Shown here: one piece after another, positions 23,511 to 35,873 of the stretch
Layout: the number at the start of each line of letters is the position of its first letter
How positions within the stretch are numbered: position 1 is the stretch's first letter
Source: Ophiura sarsii
Taxonomy: Eukaryota > Echinodermata > Ophiuroidea > Amphilepidida > Ophiuridae
DNA: 64,000 bases
Direction of reading: 5' to 3'
NCBI GenBank assembly: GCA_035610835.1
Contig: CM069454.1
Coordinates: 54,736,031-54,800,030, forward strand
Notes under the pieces: model-generated
Database searches by the model: none
What the model was told of the DNA's origin: nothing
The model's input: only the letters and a program-made list of their open reading frames with translations
Translations under genes and position numbers: made by a program

Positions 23511-24512
23511 TGCCCTTCACAAATAAAATGGCAAGAGAAGGATCTTATCATGTTAGGGGTATGGACATCCACGACATTAGAGCTTAAGGATCCTCAAATT
23601 CATGAAGGGGAAGTATTGGAATTCATAAATGTTGGCAAAAGTCATATAATTTTTTTTAAACTGATTACTGGTCACATCTTTTTTTCTGAGAACCCCCTCC
23701 TTGGAACTGCATATTTTTACAACAAATTTGATCCTCTGAAATGAAGAATGGTGTTTTTCCCCAATAAATGTATGGAAGTCACAAAGAACCTGAAATGAAG
23801 GTCTTAGCAGCTCACGTTCATATGACCCATAAGTGTTTGGGCCCCTGTTCTTTAGATAATGCCTCTTTATAGATAAAGCTATCTGTATTGTTGAGTTTAG
23901 CTACGCCCTCCAAATGTCGTTTGGACGGCCTGATTTTCTGCTACATAACTGTAAATGGAGCTGCTTAGCCTGAATTTTGACCCAACATTGAGTGTTCTGA
24001 ATGTTTTTGTGGGATTTTGGCTCAATATTATGGTCCAGGACCATAAACGGAATAAAGCTATGTTAATTATACATTGCGCTTTATTCTGTATAGCAGCTCT
24101 AGTAAAATATTCAGTTTGCAAATATCATTTCTATGGTGTCAAAATTCTTAAAATTTTAACTTAAATGGTCCGGGACCATATAATCGGGTCAGAATCTCAT
24201 ACAAACATTCGGAATCCTGAACATGTGTTTTGGGGTCATCACCTCTTTCAACATTGTGGATCAAGAGAATCACTCTGTGGGTTTATAAACAAAGAGACTC
24301 TCTGATGCTCTGATAGCGTGGAGAGTGTGTAAAGTGTTTTGCCCCGACACCCTAAGGGTTGTGACACCCTAAGGGTTGATGGGATAAGTCTGAATCAAGG
24401 GATCACATTGGGTTAACATTTAATGTGGGAGTGCCAGCTAAAGTCTGTTAACCTGTATAATACATACTTGATATCATTATCATTAAACTAATGGCAATTT
24501 TGATGCAAAAAG

Positions 24513-24845
24513 CTGATATTTTTTCTTCATTGTCTGAAGTTTGGCGTACTTATCTCATGTTAAAATCGTAACTTCAATTTCCAACAAAGTTCAATGAATA
24601 AAGGGCAAATTAATAAGCTGAGTGGGTTTTTTAAAATATTTTTTATTTTGTCTGAAGTTTTGCCAACTAATCTCATGTCGCAATCATACATGTAACTTCA
24701 ATTTCCAACAAATGTTAATGCATAAAGGCAAATTAATAAACCAATTGTGTGTTTTTCTCTGATTTTCTCTGATGTTTGGCCAACTAATCTCATGTCGCAA
24801 TCATAAATATAACTTCAATTTCCATCCAACTCTCATTGAAAAAGT
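24513..24845 (+). repeat. Three-copy tandem repeat of about 125 bp
   Basis: Shared blocks are GTCTGAAGTTT, CCAACTAATCTCATGTCGCA, AACTTCAATTTCCAACAAA and AAAGGCAAATTAATAA. Confidence 0.75.
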
Positions 24846-24904
24846 AAGATGAGATTTTCCAAGGTGGGTCTATTTGATACAAATGTGGTTTCCGTTTTCA
24901 ATAT

Positions 24905-25464
24905 GTCATCAAAAAAAGTAACTATACAGGTAATAAATGGGCTTCTAACTCTTGAAATATATATCCTACCTAAAAATATTAAATTTCAAAGTTGTTGAGA
25001 AATGTATCTTCTTTAATATGAGATATTGCACGCTAGAATCGGGGGATTCTTGAAGAAGTGGCACTCAAAAATATAAGGAGAAGTCCGATTTTCATTTTCA
25101 CATTTTTATTTTCTACACGCGGGCCAATCTACGGGTACCTTATCGATTACCGGTAGTGCAATTGGGGGATGCATGCGTAGGTTGGACAGTCGGCCGCATT
25201 GTTCCGATGGATCAATACGCCACACACACGCTACCTGTCATTCTCTCCCCGTGTTGAAATGTAAAATGTGAATTTGAAATTGTGACTCTACCTTACATTT
25301 TGGATTGTCGCTTCCTAAATATTCAACCGATCCTAGCGTGCAATATCTCATATTAAAGAAGATAAATTTCTCAACAACTTTATGATTTGATATTTCTAGG
25401 TAGGATATATATTTTTAAAGTTAAAAGTACATTTATTACCTGTATAGTTACTTTTTTTGATGAC
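24905..25464. mobile_element. CAGTCATCAAAAAAAG foldback with arms of about 140 bp
   Basis: Left arm GTCATCAAAAAAAGTAACTA and right arm TAGTTACTTTTTTTGATGAC, with matching inner blocks (CTTTAATATGAGATATTGCA and its complement). The centre is more G+C-rich. TA outside the right end fits a Tc1/mariner-type target. 560 bp. Confidence 0.85.
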
Positions 25465-26024
25465 TGTATAGCAACATAGACATTTTTTCTCTTTTGTAAA
25501 TCACCACCCATGCTTAATGATGCCTTCTACAATGTTATCTTAAATTGTCATCAGTATTATTCAAGATAATAACGTAGTCCTTGGATGATTTTTATGTGAT
25601 CCACATTAAAATCAATTACCAATTGTATATAATGTAGCAAAATCTGTGAATAGTATACGTTATCATCATACATTCCATACAAATTGTTAATGGGTATTTG
25701 AAGTGAAGAAGCATCTTTTTGAATAAAGTGGTCTACTCCTTCCCTAGCCTTTCTTGTAGGGCTGCTTTTTCAAAATCATCTTATCTAGGGAAATACTGAT
25801 TGAATATAGAAACACTGAGTCATGCCATCTTGGCCGCGAATTTTGTTTTTACCAATCATCAATATTTGTAAAATTTATTTATTCCGTTTTAATACGGAAT
25901 AAAGCAAAATTCACTGAATAAAATGATTTTTTTTAAAAAAATTAAAAAAGTCAACTGATTTTACAAATGTTGATTAGGAAGAAAAAAAATCGCATCCAGG
26001 CCTAGTTGAGATTGGGAAAGGGTC

Positions 26025-26545
26025 TTGGGCTCACATAGGGTAGTCCTACCTCACAGGTCGTTTTGTCAAGATTAATAGCGATTCTTAAATTGGGAGCAGT
26101 TCTTGGGTCTCGGATAGGGTAGTCTTACCCCACGGGGCAGTTCTCGGGTTGATAGCTGATTTTTGGATTAGGAGCAGTTCTTGGGCTCATAGGGTAGTCC
26201 TACCCTACCCCACGGGGCAGTTCTTGGGTTGATATCAGCTCTCTAAAATTGGGAGCAGTTCTTACCCCACAGGCATCTTACCAGGCCTCAAAATAAGAAA
26301 TGAAGAGGGCATGCAATTTAAGGCAATTTGAAAGGGGCGCCAATTTTCTCCAGAGGCAGTTATGTACTTTTGAATGGAGTGAAAACAGCCAGAGGTGGGG
26401 CATCGAAGGCAATTGCCTTTGATGCCTTCGATTCATTTGAGCCCTGCATCTTGGATCACCACTGGCATCTTACCCCACTGGGCAGTTCTCGATTTGATAG
26501 CGGATTTTTGGATTGGGAGCAGTTCTTGGGCTCAGATATAGTCAG
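26025..26545 (+). repeat. Tandem repeat of about 70 bp, interrupted
   Basis: Units contain GGGCAGTTCTxGGGTTGATA, TTGGGAGCAGTTCTTGGG and TAGGGTAGTCxTACCCCAC. Four units precede 26280 and one follows 26465; the block at 26280-26455 (also at 1235) splits the array, with GGCATCTTACC on both sides. A related single unit is at 20955-21020. Confidence 0.7.
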
Positions 26546-27589
26546 CCTCGTAATGCTATTGAACATAATTCCAAAAATACATGCGTACAAGCATATGTGC
26601 TTATACCCGGAAGTGCGTACCATACACTTTCAACAAATGACCACTCGTCCTGATTGGTCAATCGTGAAATCGTCATGCGAATGCTTGCATAGTTGTTCGC
26701 GCATTTCATGCATCTGGAAGCTGCTCCGTGAACAACAACAAAACACGCTTGCTTGAAATTGCTTGAATTATGTCCATAGCATTATGACAGTTACTATTGA
26801 GGATAGTAGTCCTATGGTACAGTTTTGCAGCCATGTGTATTGTGTAAGGCACATGCAGGGATAACGGATACATGGCAACTTTTGCGCAAGCCTAATGGGC
26901 TAGATAATCCCTAAGTATACCACTTTATAATAAATATAATACCCTAAGCCGGAAACAAGATTTGTTTCAATTCTGCATTTATATATAGCGATGAAGTTGA
27001 ATAATTCAAGTTTTAGTCCGGGTGTGTGTGTGCGGCATACCCTAATGTCTTTTCCTCTGTGCATGGCAGGCATTACCAATTGAGAGTATAGTAGTGATGG
27101 ATAACCCTACCTGGTGGAGCTATAGAAATAAAAACCCGCTGTGAAAAGTAACCATTTTGCCTCCAGCTCTTCGTGCCAAATATCGCTACAATACCTGGCA
27201 TTGTCAGCACGGCAACTTTGGCGACAGTTAGTGTAGCACTTTCGCCGACTTCATGACACCGTTTGTACTATCCTTACTCCCTTTTAAGGGCTTGATTGAG
27301 TAACTATAAATACATTTAATGTATTCTATTGTATATAGAGTTTTCTGAAAAAGTTTTAAAAAAAGTGTTACAGTTGGAGTGATGTTAAAAAAGTTACCTT
27401 AGAAAAAACCCTGTGCTACGGGCCGAACCATTTTCTTTTTCAATTTTCCAAACCAAAAAAAATGAAATTTTGTCTGAATTTGTTTGAATTTGTTTTGAAA
27501 TTTATTGATTTTTATAAAAAATTGTTGGATATTCATTCACCAAAATGTTCACGGAAATGTTCTTTGATAATTGTCCTTGAAGTGCAACA

Positions 27590-27985
27590 ATCATTTCTTC
27601 TTTTCACCACATGAAAGCCACACCTCGCATAGACTAATTCTAATTCCTTCTGTCTCCACATACGCACTGACGCGAAGCTGTGCTGTGTTAGAGACTGAAA
27701 AACAAACGGTTCGAATGATGCTGGGTTTTTTACGATCTGCGTGATGTGCGTGTGATCGCATACACTGCGCCATCATGTTATCGCGCGGGTTCGATTTCGA
27801 GATGCGCTACACACGCAAGCACAGCGGCTGCCACGTCGCATTGCGTATCGAATTACCGTGTCACAAAAAGCGACACAAGTCCGGCACGTAAAAAGTATAG
27901 AAGCGGACCAGTCCCTCCAATGCATGAGCACCACAGCCGACGTTGCAGGGGATGGCGGAACCGAGTCTAAACCTCGCACGGATTT
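27590..27985. other. CpG-rich island without recognisable gene
   Basis: Unusually rich in CG for this window (GCGCGGGTTCGATTTCGAG, CACGTCGCATTGCGTATCG). Both strands have short open frames of 61-74 codons with no domain. It could be a first exon or promoter, or a repeat. Confidence 0.3.
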
Positions 27986-28787
27986 CCTCTAAACTTAGAT
28001 AAAAAAGACCTCCACTAAAAAGTACCATAAGTGCAGGTGTAATTCATTTCTGATTGGTGAATAAAATTAACAAAATTGAAATATGTCAGCAGAAATGAAT
28101 GAGCGTAGGAAGTTCGGGTAAAAAATTATCAGTCTGAAATCTATGAAATTGTATATTTTGTAACATGGTAAAGAATGAATTTCCGCGTCTTTCCATGATG
28201 AGATCATGCAGAGGTCATGATCATATAAAGAGATGTTTTACTATGAATGAAAATCCAAATATCTGAAATAGCAAGCCAACTTTGTACTATTTCAATGTAA
28301 CCAATTAATCACCCATTGAAGCTTGGTCATGGTTAATGCCGTCACGGTTTATGCCCAATTTCTACAGCTGAAATAAACCTAATTCTTCTGCTGAAACAAG
28401 CCTAATCTAGCGGACAAGGTTGATTTAAATGGTTAAAATGAAGTGGTAATCTTTGCCTGGTGAATAGTTCACAGTTTTCCCGATTTAAACCGTTTCACGT
28501 GTTGTGTAAAATATTTTATACTCAGGCATGAGAATTTTCCGATTTTAATCGGAAATCCGATTTTTTTCTTCTTCACATGTTTACACTCTAAAAAAAAAAA
28601 ATTAAAAAAAATTCTAAAGGGGGGTTGCTGACCCTTAAACCACCGCTGTCTGTGCCCCCTAGACCCCCCCTTGAATACTCCCCTTCGGTTCGGGACATAA
28701 TTGGCATATTTTTTATACACTATAAATTTTTCAGATTTTTTAAACAAAATGCATTCTCATGCCTGTATACCTCATTACGTTACCTAT

Positions 28788-28998
28788 ACTGTAAAAGCCA
28801 ATATTTTCGCGTACAGATATTTTCGCGGATTTTGATATCAAAGACATTTCGCGAATTGTTTTTTTCCCGGGCGACCGTCTGAAAGCATTGCATGAATGTG
28901 TAAAGCAATATTTTCGCGTGTTATAATTTTCGCGGAAAAAGATTTTGCTCGAAAAGCGCGAAAATAAAACCACCGCGAATATTTCAGCTTTTACAGTA
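28788..28998. mobile_element. TACTGTAAAAGC MITE, copy 1
   Basis: Ends TACTGTAAAAGCCAATATTT and AATATTTCAGCTTTTACAGTA; multiple TTTTCGCG inside. 211 bp. Related diverged copies at 38336 and 43019. Confidence 0.8.
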
Positions 28999-29529
28999 CT
29001 TTAAAATGATGGAGAAGTGCGTGTGTGTGTGTGTGGTTAGTGGAACGGTAGCGGTGTGTGAAAAATGAAACAATTAATTCATAGTGCAAACATTTCCATA
29101 CACAGTATTGTATCTAAGAAAAGTGGCATTAACAAAAGGCTAGTCTTTCACAAATTACAGCAACTGCTACAGCGTAAACACAGTGTTCACCAGGACAGTT
29201 GCGTGTCAGGCGAGAAAGACTAACAATTGGGGAACGTACAGGTGGTGAAAGTTTGTGGAGTATTTTGTCCGTTTCTATAGCGACGGGTTTAGGGTTGGTG
29301 TGACTTTTACAGACAACAATAGTTATTTTAGGATGAGACAGTCATCAATATGACAAGAAAATGTGTCTTTTTGACGTCAATATATTTGTCTTTTTGACAT
29401 CAATATATTTGTAAGGCAAAGCCAACATCTCACACAGCAAAAACTAGTGAGTGATTGACTGAAATTTTAATTAATTTGGCGTTATGCACTATTATGCCTT
29501 TGAACTCTTCTCAAACACTGTTTTCCTTT

Positions 29530-30000
29530 ACCAGGTGGCGAGGTAGCGCAACAGGTTAGAGCGCTCATACATAACTGCTGTGTCGTTGTTCACTTGGTGG
29601 ATCGTTTCAGTTCGGGTGTTTGTTGATTTCAATTGACATGCGAATTGCGGCGATTCCCATTCAACCTTGCCCCTATGCCTCCTTCAGACCGTACAGATTG
29701 AAGTAGGCATGATCAGCGCATCGTGTTTCGGAAGACACATAGAAATGTTGGTCCCGTCTATCGGGAGAGCTATACCCGAGCACGTTAAAAAATGTCACAG
29801 ACTCCTTCGTAAAGAGTAGGGGATCATCCCGGGTCTATATTTGTACACTCATAATTTGTATCGCAGTGCGACGTTGACCCAAGCGAGATTGGGGAGCTGT
29901 TAAAAAGGGTTATATTACAATCTAAGTGCTGATACTGTGTGAGAACTTGTTGTAAGGCGCTTTATAAGTACTAGGTATTATTATTATTATTAGTAGTAGA
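29530..30000 (+). mobile_element. tRNA-derived SINE with a LINE-type tail
   Basis: The head AGGTGGCGAGGTAGCGCAAC/AGGTTAGAGCGCTC reads as a tRNA acceptor plus A box; GTTTCAGTTCGGGTG is a degenerate B box. The body is about 350 bp and the 3' end is TTGTAAGGCGCTTTATAAGT followed by (ATT)n. The GCGCTTTATAAGTACT tail is shared with the LINE fragment at 48120-48185, which suggests a shared retrotransposition machinery. Confidence 0.75.
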
Positions 30001-30769
30001 CTGGGTCCCCGCGTCCCTCTATATGGTCACCATCTTCTAAAAAAAATCCAGTCTTCACATTTGAGTACCTTTGCAGGGGCTGTGTGTAAAATAGGGAAGA
30101 CATGAAGGATCAAGTCTACTACCTTAGCTCTGCTGCAGAGTCTAGATTGAATCCAAATTCTAGAAACACTTTATGTAGGTCAATTATCTACCAATGCAGT
30201 CGCTCTGTACTCCAAATCGGTGTGTGCTGGTGTGTCCCCATTCTCAATGGTCAGTGACACATGCTGTATTTGTAATTTGGTAGATAGTTGATCTACAGTA
30301 TTTCTAGAACTTGGGAAAACTAGGCATGTGAAATATGAGGCCTAAGTAGGCCTACTACCCATACAAGCAGCTTTAACTTAAAGTGAATAAAAGATACCGG
30401 TCATGGTGGGGTGGTGGAGGAAAGCTGAATTTGACCGCTATTTATCGGAGACATTGGTTAGAAAAAGCAGACCGCATCCCGATATAGATTCTAGTATTGG
30501 CAAAGATGTTATGAATTATATCGGATCTTAGGGGAATCCCCTGAAGTAAGTGATCGCACCGAATCCCTGGTGAGATGAAAATACTATAATTGTAAGTCAA
30601 TTGGGACTCGTCCACGTAATGTCATCTCCCATTACTCCCCTGCTGCGATAAGATAATAATCATGGTGAGGCCGTAAGTGATGGCATGGTGCAAAAAAGTA
30701 CAATGACTTGAGGAGAGATTCTCAAAGTGTTTTGTGTGCCATCAAATGAGCCCTGTGTTTTGCTGAACT

Positions 30770-30965
30770 CAAATAAAATAAGTAAAATAATATAAATAAA
30801 TAATAAATAAATAGTGAATAATACATGATAAATGATGAACAATAAACAATAAAATAAATAATAAATAATAAATAATAAATAATGAATAATAAATAATAAA
30901 TAATAAATAATAAATAATGAATAATGAATTATAAATATTAAATAATAACAAAATAAGGGTTTTTT
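30770..30965. repeat. (AATAAATAATA)n low-complexity array
   Basis: Nearly 200 bp of AAT/AAAT units. Its reverse complement gives a meaningless Ile/Tyr/Leu-rich frame. Confidence 0.9.
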
Positions 30966-31383
30966 AATAGATAAATAAATGTTAGTATAAATAATGTGCG
31001 ACATATCTACTCGATCGTGATCATGGCGCTGTGCGGCAACCATATTGGCTCACGGCACATCAGAGTTCCAAAACTATACTCCAGAACAAGATTTATATCA
31101 AGAAGCTTTATTTTAGATTTTAGATCTCAACCTTGTCCTTTAGGAAGAAGCTTGGCATTTTGTTGGCATGCATATCCCATGTTGGCTGATACTGTGCCAA
31201 GATCTCAATTTTGATTGGTAAATACCTAGAACCATATTAATTATAAATCAGCCAATCACAGAGCTGCAAATATTTCCATCCTGCTTATCTGGGAGATTAT
31301 CTTCACCAATCAGGGAGATTGTAAAAATTACATGTAAAATAGAGAAAATGTTTCCCCATTCAGGGATTTTGTGAAACTTGTAT

Positions 31384-31560
31384 GACCAGGTCGCGATTTT
31401 TTTTTTACTAGTAAACATTTGTATGGGCTCACATGTAAAATCAGTTAGAATTTTTTTTTGAAAATCATTTTATTCAGTGAGTTTTGCTTTATTCCGTATT
31501 AAAACGAAATAAATAAATTTTTCAAATGTTTACTAGTAAAAAAAAAATCGCGACCAGGTC
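31384..31560. mobile_element. GACCAGGTCGCGA foldback
   Basis: Ends GACCAGGTCGCGATTTTTT and AAAAAATCGCGACCAGGTC, inner arms TTTACTAGTAAACATTTG and CAAATGTTTACTAGTAAA. The centre (TTTTATTCAGTGAGTTTTGC and TTTATTCCGTATTAAAACG) is also found inverted at 25865-25945. Confidence 0.8.
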
Positions 31561-31774
31561 CAGCTTTATTTCCATGGAGTCCTGTAGGATCAGGGGGTGT
31601 GTTCGCAGTTCTACAATCAGAGACACAGTTTAAGATTTTAGTAGTGATATTTTATTTAGATCTTTCTAAATAATTTCTCAAATAATTTAAAAGAAGTGTT
31701 CTGTTTTAACAAGCTGCTGATGTGCAGTTGTGGCAGCAGCCGTAATACTGCCATTTTGCTAGCTAGCTCGCTCC

Positions 31775-31960
31775 TCGCTCAAAGAAGATTTTAAAGACCC
31801 CACCACAATGCATTGTGTTTTGCAGAATGCCCTTATTATTATTCTGGTCTCCAATTTGTCTCGATTCCCATAGACATGCACACAATCATGGCTTCATAGC
31901 GCGTTCATCGTTGGAGCTCTTCGGTTCTAGTTTACATCAATGAATAAATTAGTTATCAGT
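31775..31960 (+). repeat. Interspersed repeat, also at 38765-38945
   Basis: AAGAAGATTTTAAAGACxCC, ACCACAATGCATTG, CAATTTGTC.CGxTTCCCAT and TAGCGCGTTCATCGTTGGAG are shared; a fragment is at 41105-41140. Class unknown. Confidence 0.7.
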
Positions 31961-32949
31961 GTTCCTTTTTCTTCTTTCAAAAACTTAAGAGCCGACAAAT
32001 GCATCGTTTGAAAAAGCTTTAGTTGGCTGGCGTTCGCGCAATGCATTGTGGGAAGACCTTAAAAACCTTTGCTCCTCGCTCGCGGCAATTGGATCGCGCG
32101 CCGCCCCGCATGGGGTAAATGGCTGCTTAAGGGTGGGTGGGTTGTGTGCTAACCTTACACCACTTAGACCATTGCAACGCTTACTCGTAACAGGGAGGTA
32201 TTATGGTGATAATGATTATAGTCAAGAAACACAGTGGGACGTAGACACATGGTTCAAATACGGGCGGGTTAAATGCACTTTACTCTTTCGAACAAACTTA
32301 AGTGAGAGAAGAACGCTAAGCCCTCTGCTTGTTAAACTGTCAATTTATTCTTTAAACAAAGTCCTGATGGATGCTACCTTTTCAGCTTTTAAACTGGCCA
32401 TCAGTAACCTTTAATCGTTGATCTACAAAAATAAATACGAAGACACTTCAGTAGTACCAGATGTGAATAGTTGACTGGGCTGTGACATCAGAGAGATTAA
32501 AGAGATGTCCACACGGCCTGCTTATATAGAGGGGGAAATCATACATACACACATTCAAACCATGGCAACATCAAATGTGTGATGCCCTCACCCTACACCA
32601 GGGGTTTTCACTTTTCAATTAATTATGCTTAAGGGCAACAAATATCAAAAAGACACATCTCGGGGGCCAAATGAACCCTTTTGTTATGTTTTTCTTTGTT
32701 TTTCTTTGTTTTCAAGGGCCAGTCAATATTGTTGGCAGTGGCGGCACTAGCATAAAAAAATGTATGGGGGGCAGAAACCAATTTAGGGGGAAATGCGCAA
32801 GAAGCGTGCCTAAATTGTGGCTTTTATTGTAAAAATTGCTTAAAATTAGTGTAACTTGGTCTGAATTACACATTTCAGACCAATTTAAAGCGAATTATAA
32901 GTAATTTTGACATTGAAAGTAAACATTTTCAATTGTTTGGGGGACAAAA

Positions 32950-33040
32950 TGGGATGGCACTGGAGCTGATGGGGGGGGGGGGGGCAAGGTCGCAAAGATC
33001 CTACCTGAGAGGTCCGTTTTCCCATAGAGAACAGGGTCCC
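32950..33040. repeat. Poly-G tract and GAGAGGTCC module
   Basis: GGAGCTGATGGGG with about 13 G, then CTACCTGAGAGGTCCG and AGAGAACAGGGTCC. Confidence 0.6.
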
Positions 33041-33315
33041 CCCTCTTCACCTTCAGAAACTATTTCTTTTGATTCCAAAAAGGTCTCTATACTTTTGATC
33101 TCGCAATGATTGATCGGTGTCCAAGAAATGGCATTTGACATGGCTTACAACAAACAGGAAAATGGTGTACATCATCACATAGTCTTAAGCGCTTTGTCAA
33201 GGGAATGTAATGAATCATGACTTGTACATGAACTTGGCTAAATGGGACCATGAACATTATCAAGAACAGAATGTTACCCCACTTGCTACAGTTCGTTTGG
33301 CCATCACGAGACAGT

Positions 33316-33748
33316 GAGCGTGTTTCTACAGAGAGTCATTAGCCGGTTGATCACGGGGGGTAGACGTCTAACAGCTCTGTAGAAACAGGTCCTGACGCCG
33401 TTAGCCGGCTAATCTACCACGGGCAAATTATCCTAGAAAATCAAGGATAGTGGTGGTAGGTTAGCCTGCTAATTGCCCGCCAGAGCTCTGTAGAAACAGA
33501 CCGCCGCCCGATTAGCCGTCTAACCGGAAATTACTTTGTTTGTTTATTGCCAAGATATTTGTTTGTTGTGTTGTTATATAATTAATCCGTGTCATTTCGA
33601 AATCAGCCGTTCCTCTACGCACACACCCCACAAAGTGATTAGTCGTCTTTTACGTTGTCTGTAGAAACAGCCCAGTACTTGTACCACCGCCTTTTTAGCA
33701 GGCTAAGTTACCGCCGGCAAAAGGCAGAGGCTCTGTAGAAACACACTA
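33316..33748. mobile_element. TTTCTACAG element, copy 2
   Basis: 433 bp, ends GAGCGTGTTTCTACAGAG and CTCTGTAGAAACACACTA, flanked by AGT on both sides. Reverse-complement relative at 9750-10170. Internal CTGTAGAAACAG boxes divide it into roughly 60-180 bp blocks rich in GGCTAA/TTAGCC. No coding capacity. Confidence 0.85.
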
Positions 33749-33778
33749 AGTGACATACATAACAGCGTATTCTACTAA

Positions 33779-34136
33779 GGCAAAAAAAAATGTTGTGTTG
33801 CCCTCAAGTGCCAAAAATGTTTGGGTTTTTTTCATTTTTCCCCCATTTTTTTTCCCCACAATTTTTCCCTGTTTTTTTTGCTGAAATATATAGGGTTTAT
33901 GTCAAGACAAAATTGGTATATGCCCATATGTTTCTAGTGTGACAATAGTCTAAAAAACATTTATTTAGGCTTATTTATTCATTTCAAGCAAGAAATAGTA
34001 ACATTTAGACACTTTTAATCAAATTTAAATCTAAAAAAAATAATTTAAAAAAAAATGAATAAAAAAATGCGCCCCTAGTTTTTACGATTTTAGGGTCGGT
34101 CGCTGAGGGCAACACAACTATTTTTTGTTGTTGGCC
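33779..34136. mobile_element. TWA foldback element d (nested)
   Basis: TAA on both sides (33776-33778 and 34137-34139). Arms GGCAAAAAAAAATGTTGTG/TTGCCCTCA and TGAGGGCAACACAACTATT/TTTTGTTGTTGGCC. 358 bp. The uninterrupted target (CTACTAATTGCATCACATAA) is visible on the reverse strand of 37050-37075. Confidence 0.9.
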
Positions 34137-34324
34137 TAATTGCAGCACATAACGCATGCGCGCCTACTCGAGGCGCTGGCGTATACACACACGAGCGTTG
34201 AAAGACGGAAGATACATACATGTGCGTAAAAGCTGCGCCTGTTAAGTTTCGTCACTGTCCAGAGGAAGCCAAATAGAGTGTAGGCCTTGAGTACCGAATA
34301 CCTCAACCCCTGAGCACTCCCTGC

Positions 34325-34770
34325 TTTCTTACAGTGTCTCTGATTGGCTCATTACAGGGTATAATGTGACATACCCATGTGAGTAACCAATCAAAAAGTG
34401 CTTTTATATATCTCTTTATCAACCAAACCACCATTCTTACAACACATTCTTACTGTATCTCTGATTGGCTAAATGTATGGTATAACCTTCTTTGTAACCA
34501 ATCAAAATTGTACTTAGATGCCAGATAATAATAGGCAGGTAGTGCCCAGGGGGTTAAATGCTGTTAGTGATTGGTTTATTAGCTTGATTTATAATGTAGG
34601 CCTACATGATGTAATCATCCGACCAGCCAATCAAAAAAGAGCTGCTTATTCCTTCAGCCTTTAAATACTTCATCCGCTCCTATACTCACACGTACTTCTG
34701 ATTGGGTCATTAGGGAAAAAATACCACCTCAAAACCCACTATTCTTTCGTCTACAGGGCCCGACCAACCC
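34325..34770. repeat. Array of alternating ATTGG and CCAATC boxes
   Basis: CTCTGATTGGCT..AACCAATCAAAA occurs as loose pairs about 110-125 bp apart: 34340/34387, 34461/34497, 34567/34625, 34701 and a degenerate partner. It could be a decayed tandem MITE or CCAAT-type (NF-Y) sites. Confidence 0.5.
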
Positions 34771-34784
34771 ATTAAAAAAAATTG

Positions 34785-34945
34785 GGTTCTACCTCCATGT
34801 AAGGGAACCACGAAACTAGTCTAGTGTGAAAACTTCATTCTGGGATTATAAGCTTTATTCAGTATAATCCCTCAATGAAGTCTTTACCCTAGAGTCCCTA
34901 GACTAACTCTGCCTCCCTTACATGAAGGTAACACCAAAATTTGAG
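34785..34945. mobile_element. TTCTACCTCCATGTA MITE, copy 2
   Basis: Almost identical to 21965-22120 apart from an 8 bp insertion (AGTCCCTAG duplication) before GACTAACTCTGCCTCCC. Confidence 0.8.
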
Positions 34946-35435
34946 GGGAAATAGGTCAGCACAAATGAATATTGACCAATATTTCAAAAATGTTAGGAAC
35001 AGTTATGGTTTTTTAGTTTTTCAGAAATTTTTCCGTAAGCTTATTGTTATATTGTCGATGGGTTTTTTTAAGATTAGGGAAATTGATTTTGTTCCTGGGA
35101 CCCAGAAATCTCGGATAGGATTCGGTTTCCAGCGACTCGCTCCTACCCCTATGTGCATTGTAAATGCTGAATCATATAGCGTCCATACATAGTCAGATCC
35201 TTGAACTTGCTATCAGTGGATCTGAATTCATTGACAGCCGTGCATGGTTCATTGCTTACCAACTATGCCGAGTCAAACCATAGCTATTCAATGGTGCATT
35301 AGCGGGGAAACAAGCCGGAATGAAAAGTGAATTGGTATTAAAAGGAACACGCTTTTGATAGAAGAGCGGAAATAGAATGTTTCTGATTGGGAGATTACAC
35401 GTGTAGATAGAGGACAGTATCGATGCTGTCTATCC

Positions 35436-35500
35436 GGGGGGGGGGGGGGGGGGGGGGGTACTCACATTATTGTTGATGGGTGTGACCGTGTGCCCGACTG
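35436..35500. repeat. 23-base G run and following module
   Basis: G at 35436-35458, then TACTCACATTATTG. A similar G-run plus CACTGACATTGG junction occurs at 50663, so the G run may belong to an element. Confidence 0.7.
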
Positions 35501-35873
35501 CCCGCTGAAGGTTTGAAATCCTGTCCCACTTATTACAAAAAGGGGTGTATTAATTTATCTCACAAGAATGGCTGATTTGATTGGGTTTTTCACTCGCTTT
35601 CATTTGGGACCTATGTTTGGGGTGGTTTATTTTTTGCGATTTGGGACCCATGATATTGAAAAGGCTTTTCCAGCACAAAACCAAAACCCCGAACCATAGA
35701 GCGGCACATACTTGTATATCTTTATGTACGATACACGACAGGACACTAAGTAGGTAATACAATTTGTAGGGCATAATGATACACCATAGTCCATTAGTAG
35801 TGCATAATAATAGACGGTGTCCTCCATTAGGACTGTAACATATATTCCACTGTGTAAGCCAGTTGGAAGGATA

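Larger units (their letters stand above)
33295..34285 (+). mobile_element. TATTTGGC MITE carrying two nested insertions
   Basis: Outer pieces 33295-33315, 33749-33778 and 34137-34285 together reproduce the intact MITE at 36926-37106 (opposite strand): TTTGGCCATCACGAGACAGT, then AACAGCGTATTCTACTAA, then TTGCAGCACATAACGC to CAGAGGAAGCCAAATAGAG. Between them sit the TTTCTACAG element and foldback d. Confidence 0.85.

Noticed and set aside
26328..26756. 142-codon open frame
   Set aside because: Runs across an interspersed repeat, a tandem repeat and unique sequence; the frame is a chance chimera.
30660..31043. 127-codon Ile/Tyr/Leu-rich frame on the - strand
   Set aside because: It is the translation of the (AATAAATAATA)n low-complexity array.
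32046..32414. 122-codon open frame on the + strand
   Set aside because: No domain or family resemblance, starts inside repeat-like sequence, no splice context. Kept as unexplained rather than called a gene.
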